From: Chondrus crispus
Lineage: Eukaryota > Rhodophyta > Florideophyceae > Gigartinales > Gigartinaceae
DNA: 64,000 nt
Assembly (NCBI RefSeq): GCF_000350225.1
Contig: NW_005178999.1
Span: forward strand, 165,058-229,057
Direction of reading: 5' to 3'
The translations under genes were made by a program, and so were the position numbers. Below, piece after piece: positions 1 to 10,563 of this stretch. The notes beneath the pieces were generated by a model, which was given only the letters and a program-made list of their open reading frames with translations, ran no database searches and was not told the DNA's origin. Numbering within the stretch: the first letter of the stretch is position 1; every line of letters starts with the position of its first letter.

Positions 1-728
1 CGATTGGAACTTCTGATAGGGGAGGAGGATCGTCTAAGGTCGTCATGATATCGCTGTATGTGAAGGTTCAACGCTTCAGGTAGTAATGACGCACCTGCAA
101 GTATGGACTGTGTGCAAGCACGCACTGCGGTGTGGGATCAAGAATGTGCAGCCGAACGACTACATATCCCGTACTGGTATTCGGCTGGAAGCCAAAAGTC
201 AGCAGCCCGGATCACTGTGGTCTGTTTTCAGAATAGTAGATGTCAGGAAACTATATCAGATTCCTCTGCTGTGCTTTTAATTTTTTTTCTGAAGGTTACA
301 CTTCGAAGTGTTTATCAAAGTCCTTTTCTACGCCCGTCAAATGCCTTGACAGTGACAAATATTTGCCTTTACCAAGCAAGTATTGCGATTCCTACGCAAA
401 ACATTTCGTCAAAAGACGCGAAATCATGGTAGAGCAACAGGAATTTGTTCAAGTGGGTGACTGATATCTATATCATCTGCCTTACCCCTAACCTTCCCGA
501 AACTCTCACATTCGATCGACCTGTTCAAATGTTTGAACTCAATGTTCAAATCTTCGGAATGAGCGGTGATTCTCTCATTCGCCTACGATGGTTTTTGTGC
601 CTACACGAAACAACATTCTAAACAATTGCCCCGTACGCGAAGCCTTTGCTGAAGTCACAAGACTAGCGGCATTGCCTTTTACGATAGCCAAATCCTACAA
701 CTAAAGCGAGGCAGAAAGTCTTGCAGTC

Positions 729-3071
729 ATGAAGGTTTCAGGAAGTGAGGTTACGAGTGATACTGTGACTGAATACGTCGATCCGCGTAAAATTGTCAAT
801 CTCTGGTACTCCAGGCCAATTCTTCCTCGAGATGAAGATATTGTCAGAGAAGGGTTTCTGCAAAATGGATACATCAGCAGTTATCTCATATCATGTCGAG
901 TGGCTACTGTTCCTGAAATACAGCTACTCTTTGAGAGAGAGCCACATTGCTACACGCCTGAAAAGGCATCAGAAGTGGCACGAGCAGTGATAAGAGAAGA
1001 GACAGATGGACGCGCTGGAGGGTATCGCTTTTGTTATGATGGACACATCCGCAAAAGAGTAGCGGTACAGCTAATGGAGGACGGGGTTTTGATGAAGGAT
1101 TTCAAGTTGAAAGGTGAATTGGTAATGTCGATGCCAGCCCAAGATGAGATTGCGTATGGACTTTCGAGAAATGCTCTTCACTCTTTCTGTGTCCCGCTCT
1201 CTTTCCTCGCAACGCTCCTACGCTGCCACGAATACGACGTTGAACTGAATACCTGGTTGAGCCAAAGGCGGCAAAAATGTTTATCAGCGACCGAAGTTGC
1301 CCGTCGCCTGGTGTCAAGTACTGCAAGAGGGGTTCAGGATGACAAAGTTATGAGCAAACAGACTGAAACAAAGCGCCAAATCTTGGGAGTTGCTCGCAAG
1401 CTTCCCATTTCTACAGTTGACTACTTACGGGATTTCATGTGCAATGATGATGGAGGCTTGCAAGTTGCGTTCACATTGGCAAATTTGCGAGAAATTCCCA
1501 AAAGAGTGACGGCAGAGGAATATTTAATGTTGGTGAAACGATTTATCAGGTATTATCAAGATTGCTTGCCTTCTCCGAAGCCGCTTCTCCCCAAAGATGT
1601 TTCGACACAGTTGGTGCAGTTACGCCAAGCAATTCAAGAGCTTGAAAAATTCAAAACCCTTTGTGATTACGACGAAATCCCGAATGAGATGACCACAATT
1701 GCAGAAAGAATGACGTGTACGCAGCTGCTGGATATCCAAATGCAGGAACATGCGTTCAGCAAGCACCTTATACAACCACTTGAAACTGCTTGCAGAAATC
1801 TGGTGCCAAATGGGACTAACCATTTGGAAATCGCCCGAAAAAGATTGCAACAAATACCTCAAGAGAACAGTGAGCACTCAGATACACATAAACATCCTGC
1901 GATTGATTCAGACACTGAACTATCATCTCCAGGTACTTCAGAGAATGGAAGCTCAAAAGACGGTGAAGAGGAGGGCTCTGCGGCCAAAGCATCCCTCTTA
2001 TCGCACAGTCAATACTCAGGCGGGCCCTGTGAACGGCACAATGAGAGACCAGTTGAATCAGTTGCAGAGGCAGCGTCAGTAATTGAGGCATCTCAATTAC
2101 TACCGGTTGGGTGGAAGATTGTGCAGGCTACACTTGAGGACTTCATGACACAACACGATGAGTGGAAAATGGTGCAGGGGAAAGCCGATATGGTCATGAC
2201 TGTTCTACAAGATGATGAATCTAATGAGGACTGCCTGAAACAGGTTGTACGTCACTGCGGTATGGCGATGAAACAGAGCGGCGTGTGCTATATCGTGTGC
2301 AATTTTATTCACTTCTCGAAGCTTTTTTCAGTTGTATGTGCGGAGGGCATGGAAATGATGAAGCATCCCATGCTTTACATACAAGATCCGTCAACAATCA
2401 AGAGAAAGACATTATCGCAGCACCCTCAAGAGTCAGGCTTCATCGCAGCAGTATTCTGGAGATCACCAGATCGCAGGCAAAAGCATCATTACTCATTTGC
2501 AAAAGGTTACAGAAGCTCAACCCTTCCGTCGTGGGTGAACTGTGTCACAAACGTACAACAATCGCGAAATCCCCTCTGCTGTGAACAAGGCAAAATCCTT
2601 AAAGTTAGAGACATTGAAAAGGATCTCAGTGTATCTATTCTCGAGCAATGGTGCAAACCTGCAGGTATCTGTTATAATCCTAGAGCAGGCTCTATGTCCA
2701 TGGGTTTGGCATGTTTGGACTTAGGTATCCAATACGTCGCGTTAGAACATGACTCGGAAATTTTCAAAGCGGCAAAAAGGAGGTTAGTCGCATCTGTTCA
2801 AGACCAAGCCTTCAAGCGAAGGAAACTGGAGCGATGTACTCGGAGAGGAATAAAGGAAACCGACAACGAAAAGGAGAAAAAAGGAATGTCCTGTGGGATT
2901 GGGGAGAAGCATTGTCGCTTTCCGGGATTGGAAACTTCGTTTTCGTGCACAGCATGCGGCGTAGGAATGCATGACCTATGTGACTGGGCCAAAATCGTGA
3001 GAAACATAAGCGTCGAGTTACGAGAAATGGTTGCGGTTTGCTCGGAGAAGTGCTTTGCATTGGGGAAATGA
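729..3071 (+). CDS. Transposon-borne protein with degenerate N4/N6 DNA-methyltransferase domain
   Basis: Intact ATG-started 780-residue ORF. Residues 1 to about 470 match nothing I recognise; about 380-450 is Ser/Glu-rich and looks disordered. From about 485 the order of elements follows DNA N4/N6 methyltransferases (N6_N4_Mtase type): a strand at the DPPY position, an 'MKQSGVCYIVC' strand, and a C-terminal SAM-binding motif I at 650-659 (NPRAGSMSMG), followed by 'YVALEHDSEIFKAAKRRL', the usual acidic-loop helix. Key residues are altered: the D of DPF is N, F is R, GT is MS, and no DPPY is visible near 490. The end (about 740-775) has a C-x2-C-x4-H-x2-C cluster plus further Cys, a likely zinc site. 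The gene is transcribed divergently from the DUF7869-type gene seen in the other copy. It may bind rather than methylate DNA. The copy at 20117 is broken; this one is not. Confidence 0.6.
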   Translation: MKVSGSEVTSDTVTEYVDPRKIVNLWYSRPILPRDEDIVREGFLQNGYISSYLISCRVATVPEIQLLFEREPHCYTPEKASEVARAVIREETDGRAGGYRFCYDGHIRKRVAVQLMEDGVLMKDFKLKGELVMSMPAQDEIAYGLSRNALHSFCVPLSFLATLLRCHEYDVELNTWLSQRRQKCLSATEVARRLVSSTARGVQDDKVMSKQTETKRQILGVARKLPISTVDYLRDFMCNDDGGLQVAFTLANLREIPKRVTAEEYLMLVKRFIRYYQDCLPSPKPLLPKDVSTQLVQLRQAIQELEKFKTLCDYDEIPNEMTTIAERMTCTQLLDIQMQEHAFSKHLIQPLETACRNLVPNGTNHLEIARKRLQQIPQENSEHSDTHKHPAIDSDTELSSPGTSENGSSKDGEEEGSAAKASLLSHSQYSGGPCERHNERPVESVAEAASVIEASQLLPVGWKIVQATLEDFMTQHDEWKMVQGKADMVMTVLQDDESNEDCLKQVVRHCGMAMKQSGVCYIVCNFIHFSKLFSVVCAEGMEMMKHPMLYIQDPSTIKRKTLSQHPQESGFIAAVFWRSPDRRQKHHYSFAKGYRSSTLPSWVNCVTNVQQSRNPLCCEQGKILKVRDIEKDLSVSILEQWCKPAGICYNPRAGSMSMGLACLDLGIQYVALEHDSEIFKAAKRRLVASVQDQAFKRRKLERCTRRGIKETDNEKEKKGMSCGIGEKHCRFPGLETSFSCTACGVGMHDLCDWAKIVRNISVELREMVAVCSEKCFALGK

Positions 3072-3622
3072 GTCCATTTCTTCGAAATGGCCGTCTCTTT
3101 GGTCCTACATCTACCCTACATTACATCAAGCTGCAGTTGACAGCGGCGGTGTCATGTTTGTTGATTCGAACAAACGCCGCGTGAGAGGGTTTGTTGCTGT
3201 TCTTCGTAGCCTTCAAGATTTTCTGGAAGCCGTGGACACTTTACGCGAGACGGCATGGACAAGCTCTCTCCTAAGACCAAAAGATGGAATCCTTCATATC
3301 GTCTTGCAACCCATTCTTCGATCTGACATAATATTGATAAAAGATACCGCGCGCGGATCGCAAGCCCTTATAAAATGACAAGGGCAACGGCGCCTTCTTC
3401 GTCTTTTCAAAAACTACCTGAGGCAGACACCGGACAATGTTGCCTTCAGTCATTCTCCGCGCAACTGAACAAGAACACAAACCACAGTTTCGCAGTTCGA
3501 CATGGCGAAATCGTGCGGAACGAGACTACAAGAGTAGCGCTAAACTCCCTAGCAGAAAAATGAATAATTTGGGAGTGCAGCTACAGTGAAATGTGATATT
3601 TTTAGCATATTTGAGTCAGAGT
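3072..3622. other. 3' region of the methyltransferase-like gene; small conserved frame
   Basis: No recognised gene. A plus-strand frame without ATG (3031-3378) stays open in both element copies, and the only length difference is a whole-codon insertion in the second copy. That is suggestive of coding constraint but weak. It could be a downstream exon or a 3' UTR. Confidence 0.25.
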
Positions 3623-4530
3623 GCTCTACCCTCATCCCAAGAGCACACTCCCCCGTGTTCACACATCATCGGCGCCCTGGATACCATTGCCCCCGCCGTG
3701 CCCCCGCTCGACCACGGGCCCGATTCCGCTGCCCTCGGCCTCCCGCTCGCCCTGTTCGGACACGGCGATCGCGTCATTCTCCAGCCGTACGCCTCACTGC
3801 CGCTCGTGGCAGAGCTCATTCCGAATCAATCTAGGAGGGCCTGCCGTATAGGCACGTCGCATAACGTGGGCTTGCAACTCTCGTCGACCGCCGCCTCGGC
3901 CGCGAAGAAGGCCGCCGCCGCGAAGACGGAGTCTCCGCTCGTGCAGACTGCCCACGCATTTTTGCAAAAGTCTAGCTCCACGCCGACGCGGCCTTCGGGG
4001 AAGCCCACGCCCAAGAAGCAGACGCCGATTCGCGGCTCGAAGAGCTCTTCTGTCCCAGTGTCGTCGACGCCGTCGCCGGGGAATGGAGACACTTGTTGTT
4101 TGTCTACGCCCGGGAAACCGTCCCCGGTTCCAAGCGCCCAGACGGCCTCCGCGGAACGGCAGAGTGCCTATTGTGGACGCACTGGTCAATTTGACGACGG
4201 GCAAGGTGTCGGTGTCGGGGAGTATCGACCCGCTGTGTCGCATTACGTGCGTCGAGCGGTGATTCATGCGCGACTTGACTTTTTCGGCGGGCACGTCGTC
4301 GGCGTCTGTCTCGTCGTCGGGGGCGTATGTCGGGCTGGATGACTACATTCGTAGACGGTTGCGTGAGTACCTGAATTTGCCTTCTGCCATCGGTGGCGTC
4401 GGTTGAGGGGGTGCTCGGGGGACCGTTAGGCGGCGAAACTTGGAGCTCTGAAATGGTCGACGAGATGAATGTCTCACAGTTTGAGCTGTACAATAAGCAG
4501 TTTGTCAAGACGTGGATGAAGGCACAGAGG
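3623..4530 (+). pseudogene. Captured gene fragment: DENN domain protein, AVL9-like
   Basis: GC-rich block inside the element. In one frame it reads 'LGLPLALFGHGDRVILQPYA' followed by 'SLPLVAELIP' and 'RIGTSH', the pattern of the central DENN region of AVL9-type late-secretory proteins. After a low-complexity Ala/Ser/Pro stretch the frame changes at about 4173 to 'VDALVNLTTGKVSVSG', an in-frame TGA, then 'YVGLDDYIRRRLREYLNL'. A third piece, 'FELYNKQFVKTWMKAQ' (about 4480-4525), resembles the DENN C-terminal helix. Frames change at least twice and stops interrupt, so this is a non-functional fragment. The same block is at 23012-23920 with one extra nonsense codon. DENN family is fairly clear; AVL9 is the best guess within it. 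Confidence 0.5.
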
Positions 4531-5330
4531 CCGGGAGCGCGACGGCTTCGAGCGGCACGGGCGAGCCGAGGACGCGCCGTTGCGACTGCAGGCTGGAAAG
4601 GGAGGCCAATTTTGGAGGGAGCGGGGGTGGGCGCGGTGTGGACGGTCGGGTCGCGAGCGGGCGTAGCGCTTGCGCGGCGGTATAGATACGGCAGCGGCGG
4701 CCGACGCGCCGGCGGCCGATGGCAAGCGCGCGGGCGACGCCAAACGGACGGGCGTCGGTGAGGTGGGCGGGCTACCCGGGCAGGAGCTGCAGCAGGCGTG
4801 GTCGAAGCGATGCGGGCGGGCGCAGTGACAAGCCCCCAGGGAGTCTCCGGGAATTAATTTTTGTGTCATAGTCATATTTTTCTTTTTGTACACTCGCTCT
4901 GCAGGCGGTCTGTGTCCAGCACGCGGCACACCAACGCGCGGCGCAGCGCAACGGGATGTGATTTTTATGTAATAAGGATATTTATTTCCATGGATCAGTA
5001 TTATGACTCGGGCATACGTGCCACGCCGCGTGAGCGTGTGGCAAGTGAACAGCCTGCGCTCTCCCCAAAAACGGATCGCTCGCCATCCTCTCTTGCACCT
5101 CCCCCAGTCGTTCTTCTCTTCCTTCTCCCGCCTTCACCCCTAGGGGCGGATTCGGGTGGTGATATTTACGCTTCCTATCCGCATCATCACTGCACGCGCC
5201 CAAATCTTATCCTTTTTCAAGTCCTGCAGTGGTCCCCGCCGCAATGGAAGCTGCAGAGTTGTCCCGCGAGACGCCGTCGCCGCCTCGACCTTCTTCCTCT
5301 CTCCTCTCCCCCGAACCCCTCGATACGAAA
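4531..5330. other. GC-rich then AT-rich spacer of the element
   Basis: No gene recognised. The G+C-rich start is probably an extension of the captured DENN locus. From about 4886 the sequence is shared with the inverted copy at 13835, so 4886-6333 is the unit present three times in the window. Confidence 0.4.
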
Positions 5331-5838
5331 ATGGCTGATGATAGTGAGAGCAAGCTGGAGACACCCTTTGAAACACCTGCTCAAAGAAGGCGGCGTGTTC
5401 GGAACGCCGCGTTGAAGAAGGCCTCGGAAATCGTTAAAAACGAGAGGAGACCAGTGGGACCCAAAAAGCGACGATTCTGCAAAGACAAAAACTGCGTATT
5501 GCAGGCTCTTTGCTGCTAATCTGCCCTTTACCATGGTGGAGAAGTCATTGCAGGATGCATTCGAGGCATATGGCCCTGTGGCAACTGTTATGCCATTAGA
5601 TCGAGAGGGAGTTTTGAGAGACTACGCATTTGTTGAGTTTGAACGAGAACGCGATATGAAGATTGCATAGCGAGAAGCGAACCGGATGAGGTCAGGAGGC
5701 CATCGCATTCTGGTAGATGTGGAAAGGGGTCGAACTGTTAACGGTTGGCTGCCAAACAGGCTAGACGATCCGAACAATGTGTGCACGAGCAAGCGACGGA
5801 GTGAGAGGAGGGAGGCAAGGCCGAGACTAAAACATTAA
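5331..5838 (+). pseudogene. Captured gene fragment: U1 snRNP 70-kDa protein RRM region
   Basis: The frame starts at an ATG (MADDSESKLETP), runs through a basic Arg/Lys helix and then, after a frame change near 5455, gives 'WDPKSDDSAKTKTAYC'. It continues to 'RLFAANLPFTMVEKSLQDAF', 'YAFVEFERERDM' and 'ILVDVERGRTVNGW'. This matches the order and spacing of U1-70K: basic N-terminal helix, WDP linker, RRM with RNP2/RNP1, and the near-invariant LVDVERGRTVKGW tail. An in-frame TAG at 5668-5670 and the frame change mean it cannot encode U1-70K. Identification is strong; the host gene must lie elsewhere. The same fragment is at 12870-13377 (inverted) and 24721-25228, where an additional CGA-to-TGA change is present. 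Confidence 0.75.
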
Positions 5839-5904
5839 GCGACAGGCTCTGAGAAGATGCGATGTCTTCTTCCTATACAAATATTTTATGCCCCATCAAG
5901 GCGA

Positions 5905-6262
5905 ATTTACATCTACTTGTGTGAGCCTTTCCAACTAGTCACGCACTTCATCAACATGCTGTACGTAATAATTGGCTGAAGTGCTCTTCCGTTCAACTGT
6001 ACATGTGTGAACACTAATATTCTTCCCGTCAGCATTGCGATATATTTATTTAAACATGTCTTCATCGGTTAGGTCGTCACCAATAGAACAAACCCAGTCC
6101 GGCGCCTCACCCTCGACATCGAAGCGTCTCAACACTTCAGCCACTGCTGCTCCTTTGTGCACCCCTCGCGGTCGAACGTAAAGGAGTTTTTGCCCCATCA
6201 AGACCTCCATCGGACTGCCGTGTAGCACCTCCTCGACCGCTTGCCGAGCATCATGTGCTCGA
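5905..6262 (-). pseudogene. Captured gene fragment: trehalose-6-phosphate phosphatase C-terminal part
   Basis: Read from 6262 downward the frame gives 'VRPRGVHKGAAVAEVLRRF' and 'CSIGDDLTDEDMFK', the signature end of the HAD-type trehalose-phosphatase domain (VRP.GV.KG and IGDDRTDEDMF). It continues after an in-frame TAA to 'ISVHTCTVERKSTSANYYV' and, after a TAG, 'LERL', as in the family C-terminus. This copy carries Leu where the family and the other two copies have Arg in GDDRTDE. The fragment lies tail-to-tail with the U1-70K fragment, 66 bp apart, and starts next to a long palindrome. Two stops and a missing N-terminus make it a non-functional capture. Confidence 0.75.
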
Positions 6263-6270
6263 CTGACTGC

Positions 6271-6319
6271 GAGATTGCATATAGCTGGCATCTCTGAAAT
6301 GCCAGCTATATGCAATCTC
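6271..6319. repeat. 49-nt near-perfect palindrome (hairpin)
   Basis: Two 21-nt arms that are exact reverse complements (starting GAGATTGCATATAGC) flank a 7-nt loop, CTCTGAA. The same structure is at 12390-12438 and 25661-25709, each time next to the trehalose-phosphatase fragment. Homology between the direct and inverted copies stops only about 8-14 nt beyond it. Confidence 0.9.
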
Positions 6320-6621
6320 TTTCTGCGACATTGCCTCCGCACTTCATGGGTCAAGATTGTCGAATCTGTAGTTCATCGACATAAAGGTAGAGGAGATTGA
6401 TCTACATCATGACTCCAAGGAATTATTCACTCTTTGAAACCGTGAATTTTACAGTTTCACAAAAATTACACACTTTGCTGCAGTGCGCAAAGAATAAATA
6501 TACTTTCCCGAATTGGCGACCTGTGTATAAAGGCCATAAATAGGCTTAAATTCGGCTTAGGCAATATTCAAACGCAGTTCTTTTTAAGAAGGAAAAATCT
6601 TTTTAATAACCAATCACTGTT

Positions 6622-9259
6622 CGTACCCCTTGCTTGGCCCAATATAGAATGGGACACACCGTAATCGGCAGACACGGAGAGCGTTAAGTATTGAATAGTC
6701 TTCCACGCTTCTTCATTGTACCGTGTTGGGTGACGATAGTAGGGCCATTTGTTTCGAACTGGTTCTCGCAGTCTGGTCTCTCGAGACCTGTGTCGCAGAA
6801 GAGCGTGGGTGCCCATACTGGGTGGAAAACACTACATAGGAAGCAGAGAACAGTTGGACGGGGTAGGATGAGTGGTCGCAAGTTGATGTGTAGGAAGACC
6901 GCGACACTATGACCATGAACATCCGGCCATGACAATGAAAGGCCATTGTCTTCGACGAATGGCTAGGAAACACATGTTGGTAATCGTAGCCGTTTGACAT
7001 GCAGATGGATACATGCGTTGGTCGGGGTTCCAAGCGGCAGTTCAAGAGATATGCACTCGCTCCATCTCGCGGACGCGTCGAAAAACGAGCAGAAGGAAAA
7101 AGACAGTCGCGATCTCTTTCCTCGCAGGACAAGGAGTTTGGTCCAAACCTCGCGTTAATAGTGCCCTTCGCTCTTTCAGGAAATGGTCTTGGCGCGTGTG
7201 TAAGGCCCTAAATAGTGTATCTCGGGCAAGGGTGTTGGAAGGGTCCGCTTTACTCCTCGGTTTATGTCGCCCGGTATGTGCAATGTTCGCAATAATTATA
7301 CTCTACCTCTGTCCTACATATGAGCCCGCAAAGTGCAATACCGCCACCAGCACACGTCCAGACACCGCTCTTCTGCCGAACATAGCGATGCAGGTCGTCG
7401 CATTCCCAACGGCAGGGTACAGCAGTAGAAATTGCGCGATGGAGCCGAGGAGCGGATACGCTTCGCCCCGAGAAGGTACAATATCCCGTTTTCATATCCC
7501 TAGTGATAGAATGTACGGTGTACCGTACATATCTGCAGATTCATAATTTTGGAAATGTCAATTATGTACGGTCTATCGTATCGTACATAAAGGCCGTTTT
7601 AGGAACATCTTTGAACGACTGTAACTTCTAGACCAGTGTAGCAATCGCATTTATGAGTTCGCAAGCGTCAAGCGTAGGTTCCGTAGAATCGTCCACGTGT
7701 TCATTTTTTGTTGGAAGTCAATACGGACAGAATGATGTGTCACAAAAGCTCGGTCACCATTCGAAGCACCTGAAATCTCCCTTCGAGGCAAAGTACGACC
7801 CCCAGGAAACTCTCTAACCTTCGGAGTAGTCTCCATACTCACTTGGAGGTTCCTAAACCACCGGAACAACAGAGCATGAACGCAGAAATCCCTCAGCCCG
7901 CCATCGCTCCCGCCACCAGCTCTAAAGCTGTGCAAGAGCAACTTGCGATTCCTTCCATCCCCCTTAGTCAGCTTATACAGACCGCAACCACTCTTGAGGA
8001 AAACGCAAGACTTTATGCAGCGCTAGATACTCCTCTAGCCGTAACGACGCCTGAGTGTGCTGCTCAAGCCCGCTCTACACGAGGAAGACGGTCTGGAAGA
8101 GGACACCCGCTGGCAAAGAGAAGAGCTGGTGGACGTACGGCCGGAAGTGGCAGAGGGGGACGAACTAGAAGAGATGGTGCTGCGCATACGGCTGGCTGGA
8201 GGATTAAATCTGTCACCGAACAGCCGGTTAAGCTCGAAAACGACTTTACAAATTCCGTTCTATCAGAACGCGCACGCCTATTCTCCCGAGCTGTTCTTGA
8301 GCGCATGAAGACGGAATTTCAAGTTCGGCAGCTACATCACGCCCGGTCGAGCTACGTTGTTTTGTTTTGTGGTGAGTTGGTTCGCAAGTACAGCCTGTGG
8401 ACAACGAAAGACTTGTCATGACCTACTCAAGCGTTTTAACTGTAGACCGCGCATCATGTATGCATTCCTTGCTGATTTTTCTTCTCACAGTGATCTGGAT
8501 TCAGCGTTGTGAAGACCAGTGAGTTGCTCCAGAAGCTAGACTGCCCTGTACTGCCATTATCCGTAGTGCGTTATCTGTCCGCAAATATTTTAACGTTCTC
8601 CACGACAGGATGTGGATGTAGTGGTGAGAGTGTCTGATGTTCTCTAAGGGATCAGACAGTGCGGCTTTCTGAGTTTGGAATAGCAGCATACGGTATGTCT
8701 TGTATGGTTTTTATCACCTTGTTACACTTTTGCTACACTCGACGACGACCTGTACGGCACAAGGGCAACTGATAATCAAGTTAAAACAATAAGTTCAAGG
8801 AAAGCCGACAAAGAAGGGCATTGCGTTGACGCCCTTGCTGATGCCTTATTGGAGGGAGCGGAGGGAGCAGCTAGCGGCATCCCTCGAATACACCTATTCT
8901 CTGCGTAGAAACAGACCCCTTCTGCAGCTGTCGCACAGCTGCTGCCACGTTATACAAGACCCCAAAAATATTGTAATATTCCATTTACTCATCACGATTT
9001 ATTGCCACTACTGTCGCGCACGGGGGCAACTGTGCAAATTCACCGTTCACTGTAATCTTCGTAAAAGATTAACTCTCCCCGAATTGCGCGTCATGTCTTC
9101 GCAAACAGAAACGATTCTCACAATATCCATCAACTTGCCCGCCCTTTTGCCTCCTTTTGCATTCAACATCACCCTGAAACAAAACCAAGCGATACCTTAT
9201 TACATTGTCTACTAACTCATCGCCACGACCAACCCCTTTCACATTTCTCAATCACCAAT
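6622..9259. other. Non-coding interval between elements; no confident gene
   Basis: Open frames here are short, lack ATG starts or have no recognisable content. A Pro/Gln- then Arg/Gly-rich frame at about 7876-8421 has an internal ATG but resembles no known family. Near-palindromes lie at 7511-7530 and 7562-7590. The stretch before 9260 is presumably the upstream region of the transposase gene. Confidence 0.4.
7511..7590. repeat. Pair of nested inverted repeats built on ATGTACG
   Basis: ATGTACGGT, a 2-nt spacer and ACCGTACAT (7511-7530) are followed 31 bp later by TTATGTACG, an 11-nt spacer and CGTACATAA (7562-7590). Both are perfect 9-bp inverted repeats sharing the core TGTACG. They could be element ends or protein-binding sites. 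Confidence 0.7.
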
Positions 9260-10563
9260 ATGCCTCCTCGTATCAACCTACCCACCACCGCAGCCGCTCT
9301 CGATCTGCTCGAAGAGCATACCGCTGCACGAAACGAAGCCTTAAATCTGTATGACGAGGCTCCCGACCTTTGCGACAGTGACGAGGATCTCGAAAGCGAA
9401 TGCCCTCAAATTGACCCCTTTTTCGAAGAAGACGGAAATCAAGCCATTCACCAAATGACAAATTTCAGTCTCGTCGAGTTCAACGGGATTTGGAACCAGT
9501 TGAGGTCTCACATCTCCCAGCGCTACAACACAGGAAGAGGTTCCAAATCCCTTATCAAGCCCAAGGATCTCTTGTTCATGACCATAGCAGTGTTGAAACA
9601 CGGGGCCAAGTGGGATGTAATCGCGTATTTGTTTGGCATCAAACCGGCGACATTCGAGAAGAGGGTTTCTGATATGATAAAAACAATTTCGGACTTCTCG
9701 TTCAATCGCTTCGTCACAAACTATGCGGATCGATATACGATGGACCGCCTTATTGCCGACAAAACAGTTTTTAAACATTACAAGCTGTGCAGATACGCCA
9801 CCGACGTGAAGTTTCAGCAGAGCTTTCGCCCTGGGGGTACGCTGGAAGAGGTCAAGAAATATTTCTCTGGAAAACATAAGCTATACGGTTTTAAGGTAGA
9901 AGTCTCCGTTCTTCCAAACGGACTGGCAATATGCGCAAGTTTACATCGCCCTGGCTCTATCGCCGATATTGAAATCATGAGGGACATGATGGCGTTTCAC
10001 GACGATGCTTTAGAGAAGACAGAAAGCGAAAAGGCGATCACAGATATCGGCACATTTTCCGACAGGTTTCCAAATAGCTGGGCAGTCCTTCTGGATAAAT
10101 GGTATACGGGAATGGAGGCTGATGTGAGGGCTATAATACCAAAGAAAAACCCTCGCGGCGGAGTTTTAAGCGTACCGGATCGAAAAGAGAACGAAAAAAA
10201 GCGTCGGACAGGGTGATAGTCGAGAATTTTTTTGGGCGTCAGGGAGGAGTATGGGCAGTTGTTTCGAATGAGTTTCGTTGGAAGGAGGACAGCTACGATA
10301 GCATTTTCCGTCTCACAATAACTTTTACCAACCTACACATCAAGTGGTATCCTCTACGAGATGCCGATGGTCGTACTTATGAGCGGTATTTGAAGCGATT
10401 GTTCGACATTGCAGACACTGCCGTCAAGAAGCGAAAGCGCACTCAAGCATCTTATCGTCAGCGACGTCAGAGAATGATGCAGCGCAGTGTTCGTGGTGAG
10501 CAGGAAGCTGAAGGAGCGGTTCTGTTCGAAGACGAGGAGGAGGAGGAGAGCGTTTCTGTGTGA
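9260..10563 (+). CDS. DDE transposase, Harbinger/DDE_Tnp_4 type, read through a -1 frameshift
   Basis: The ATG frame encodes 318 residues. Residues 1-60 are acidic. The DDE_Tnp_4 core follows, with 'ATDVKFQQSFRPGG' (D182), 'YFSGKHKLYGFKVEVSVLPNG', 'HRPGSIADIEIMR' (D236) and 'LLDKWYTGM' (D279). It then ends at a TGA (10214-10216). The missing end, 'RVIVENFFG' with the third catalytic acid (E322 in the fused numbering), then 'YDSIFRLTITFTNLHIKWYPLR' and a basic/acidic tail, follows in the -1 frame to 10563. The switch lies at 10195-10201, A AAA AAG in the correct phase for -1 slippage, giving a product of about 434 residues. Either the shift is programmed or this is a homopolymer indel in a dead copy. 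Apart from this shift I see no other damage to the frame. Confidence 0.75.
10195..10201 (+). promoter_or_regulatory. Candidate -1 ribosomal frameshift heptamer A AAA AAG
   Basis: Zero-frame codons are AAA (10196-10198) and AAG (10199-10201), preceded by A, which is the X XXY YYZ arrangement used by many insertion sequences. Slippage by -1 joins the D182/D236 part of the transposase to the part carrying the catalytic Glu; without it translation stops five codons later. No strong downstream stem was evident by eye. Confidence 0.5.

Larger units (their letters stand above)
1..6621. mobile_element. Large DNA element, copy A (right part; continues left of window)
   Basis: The whole interval recurs in direct orientation at 19389-26011, with only scattered substitutions, a 2-bp deletion, a 3-bp insertion and one 1-bp indel between copies. 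Both copies end at the same base, after ...ACCAATCACTGT, and then run into unrelated sequence, so 6620/26010 is probably a true element end. In the other copy the repeat continues leftward into a DUF7869-type gene; here that part lies outside the window, and only the first codons of that gene (minus strand, about 1-46) are present. Contents are the methyltransferase-like gene, then gene fragments (DENN, U1-70K, trehalose-phosphatase), then a hairpin-forming palindrome. Class II is inferred; no terminal inverted repeat could be proven at the 6620 end. Confidence 0.75.

Noticed and set aside
86..464. Overlapping small ORFs before the methyltransferase-like gene
   Set aside because: Three overlapping frames with no family resemblance; identical in the second copy only because the duplication is recent. 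More likely the divergent promoter or 5' region.
3794..4294. Minus-strand 166-codon frame (also at 23183-23683) conserved in two element copies
   Set aside because: Arg-rich shadow frame of GC-rich captured DENN sequence; conservation only reflects recent duplication.
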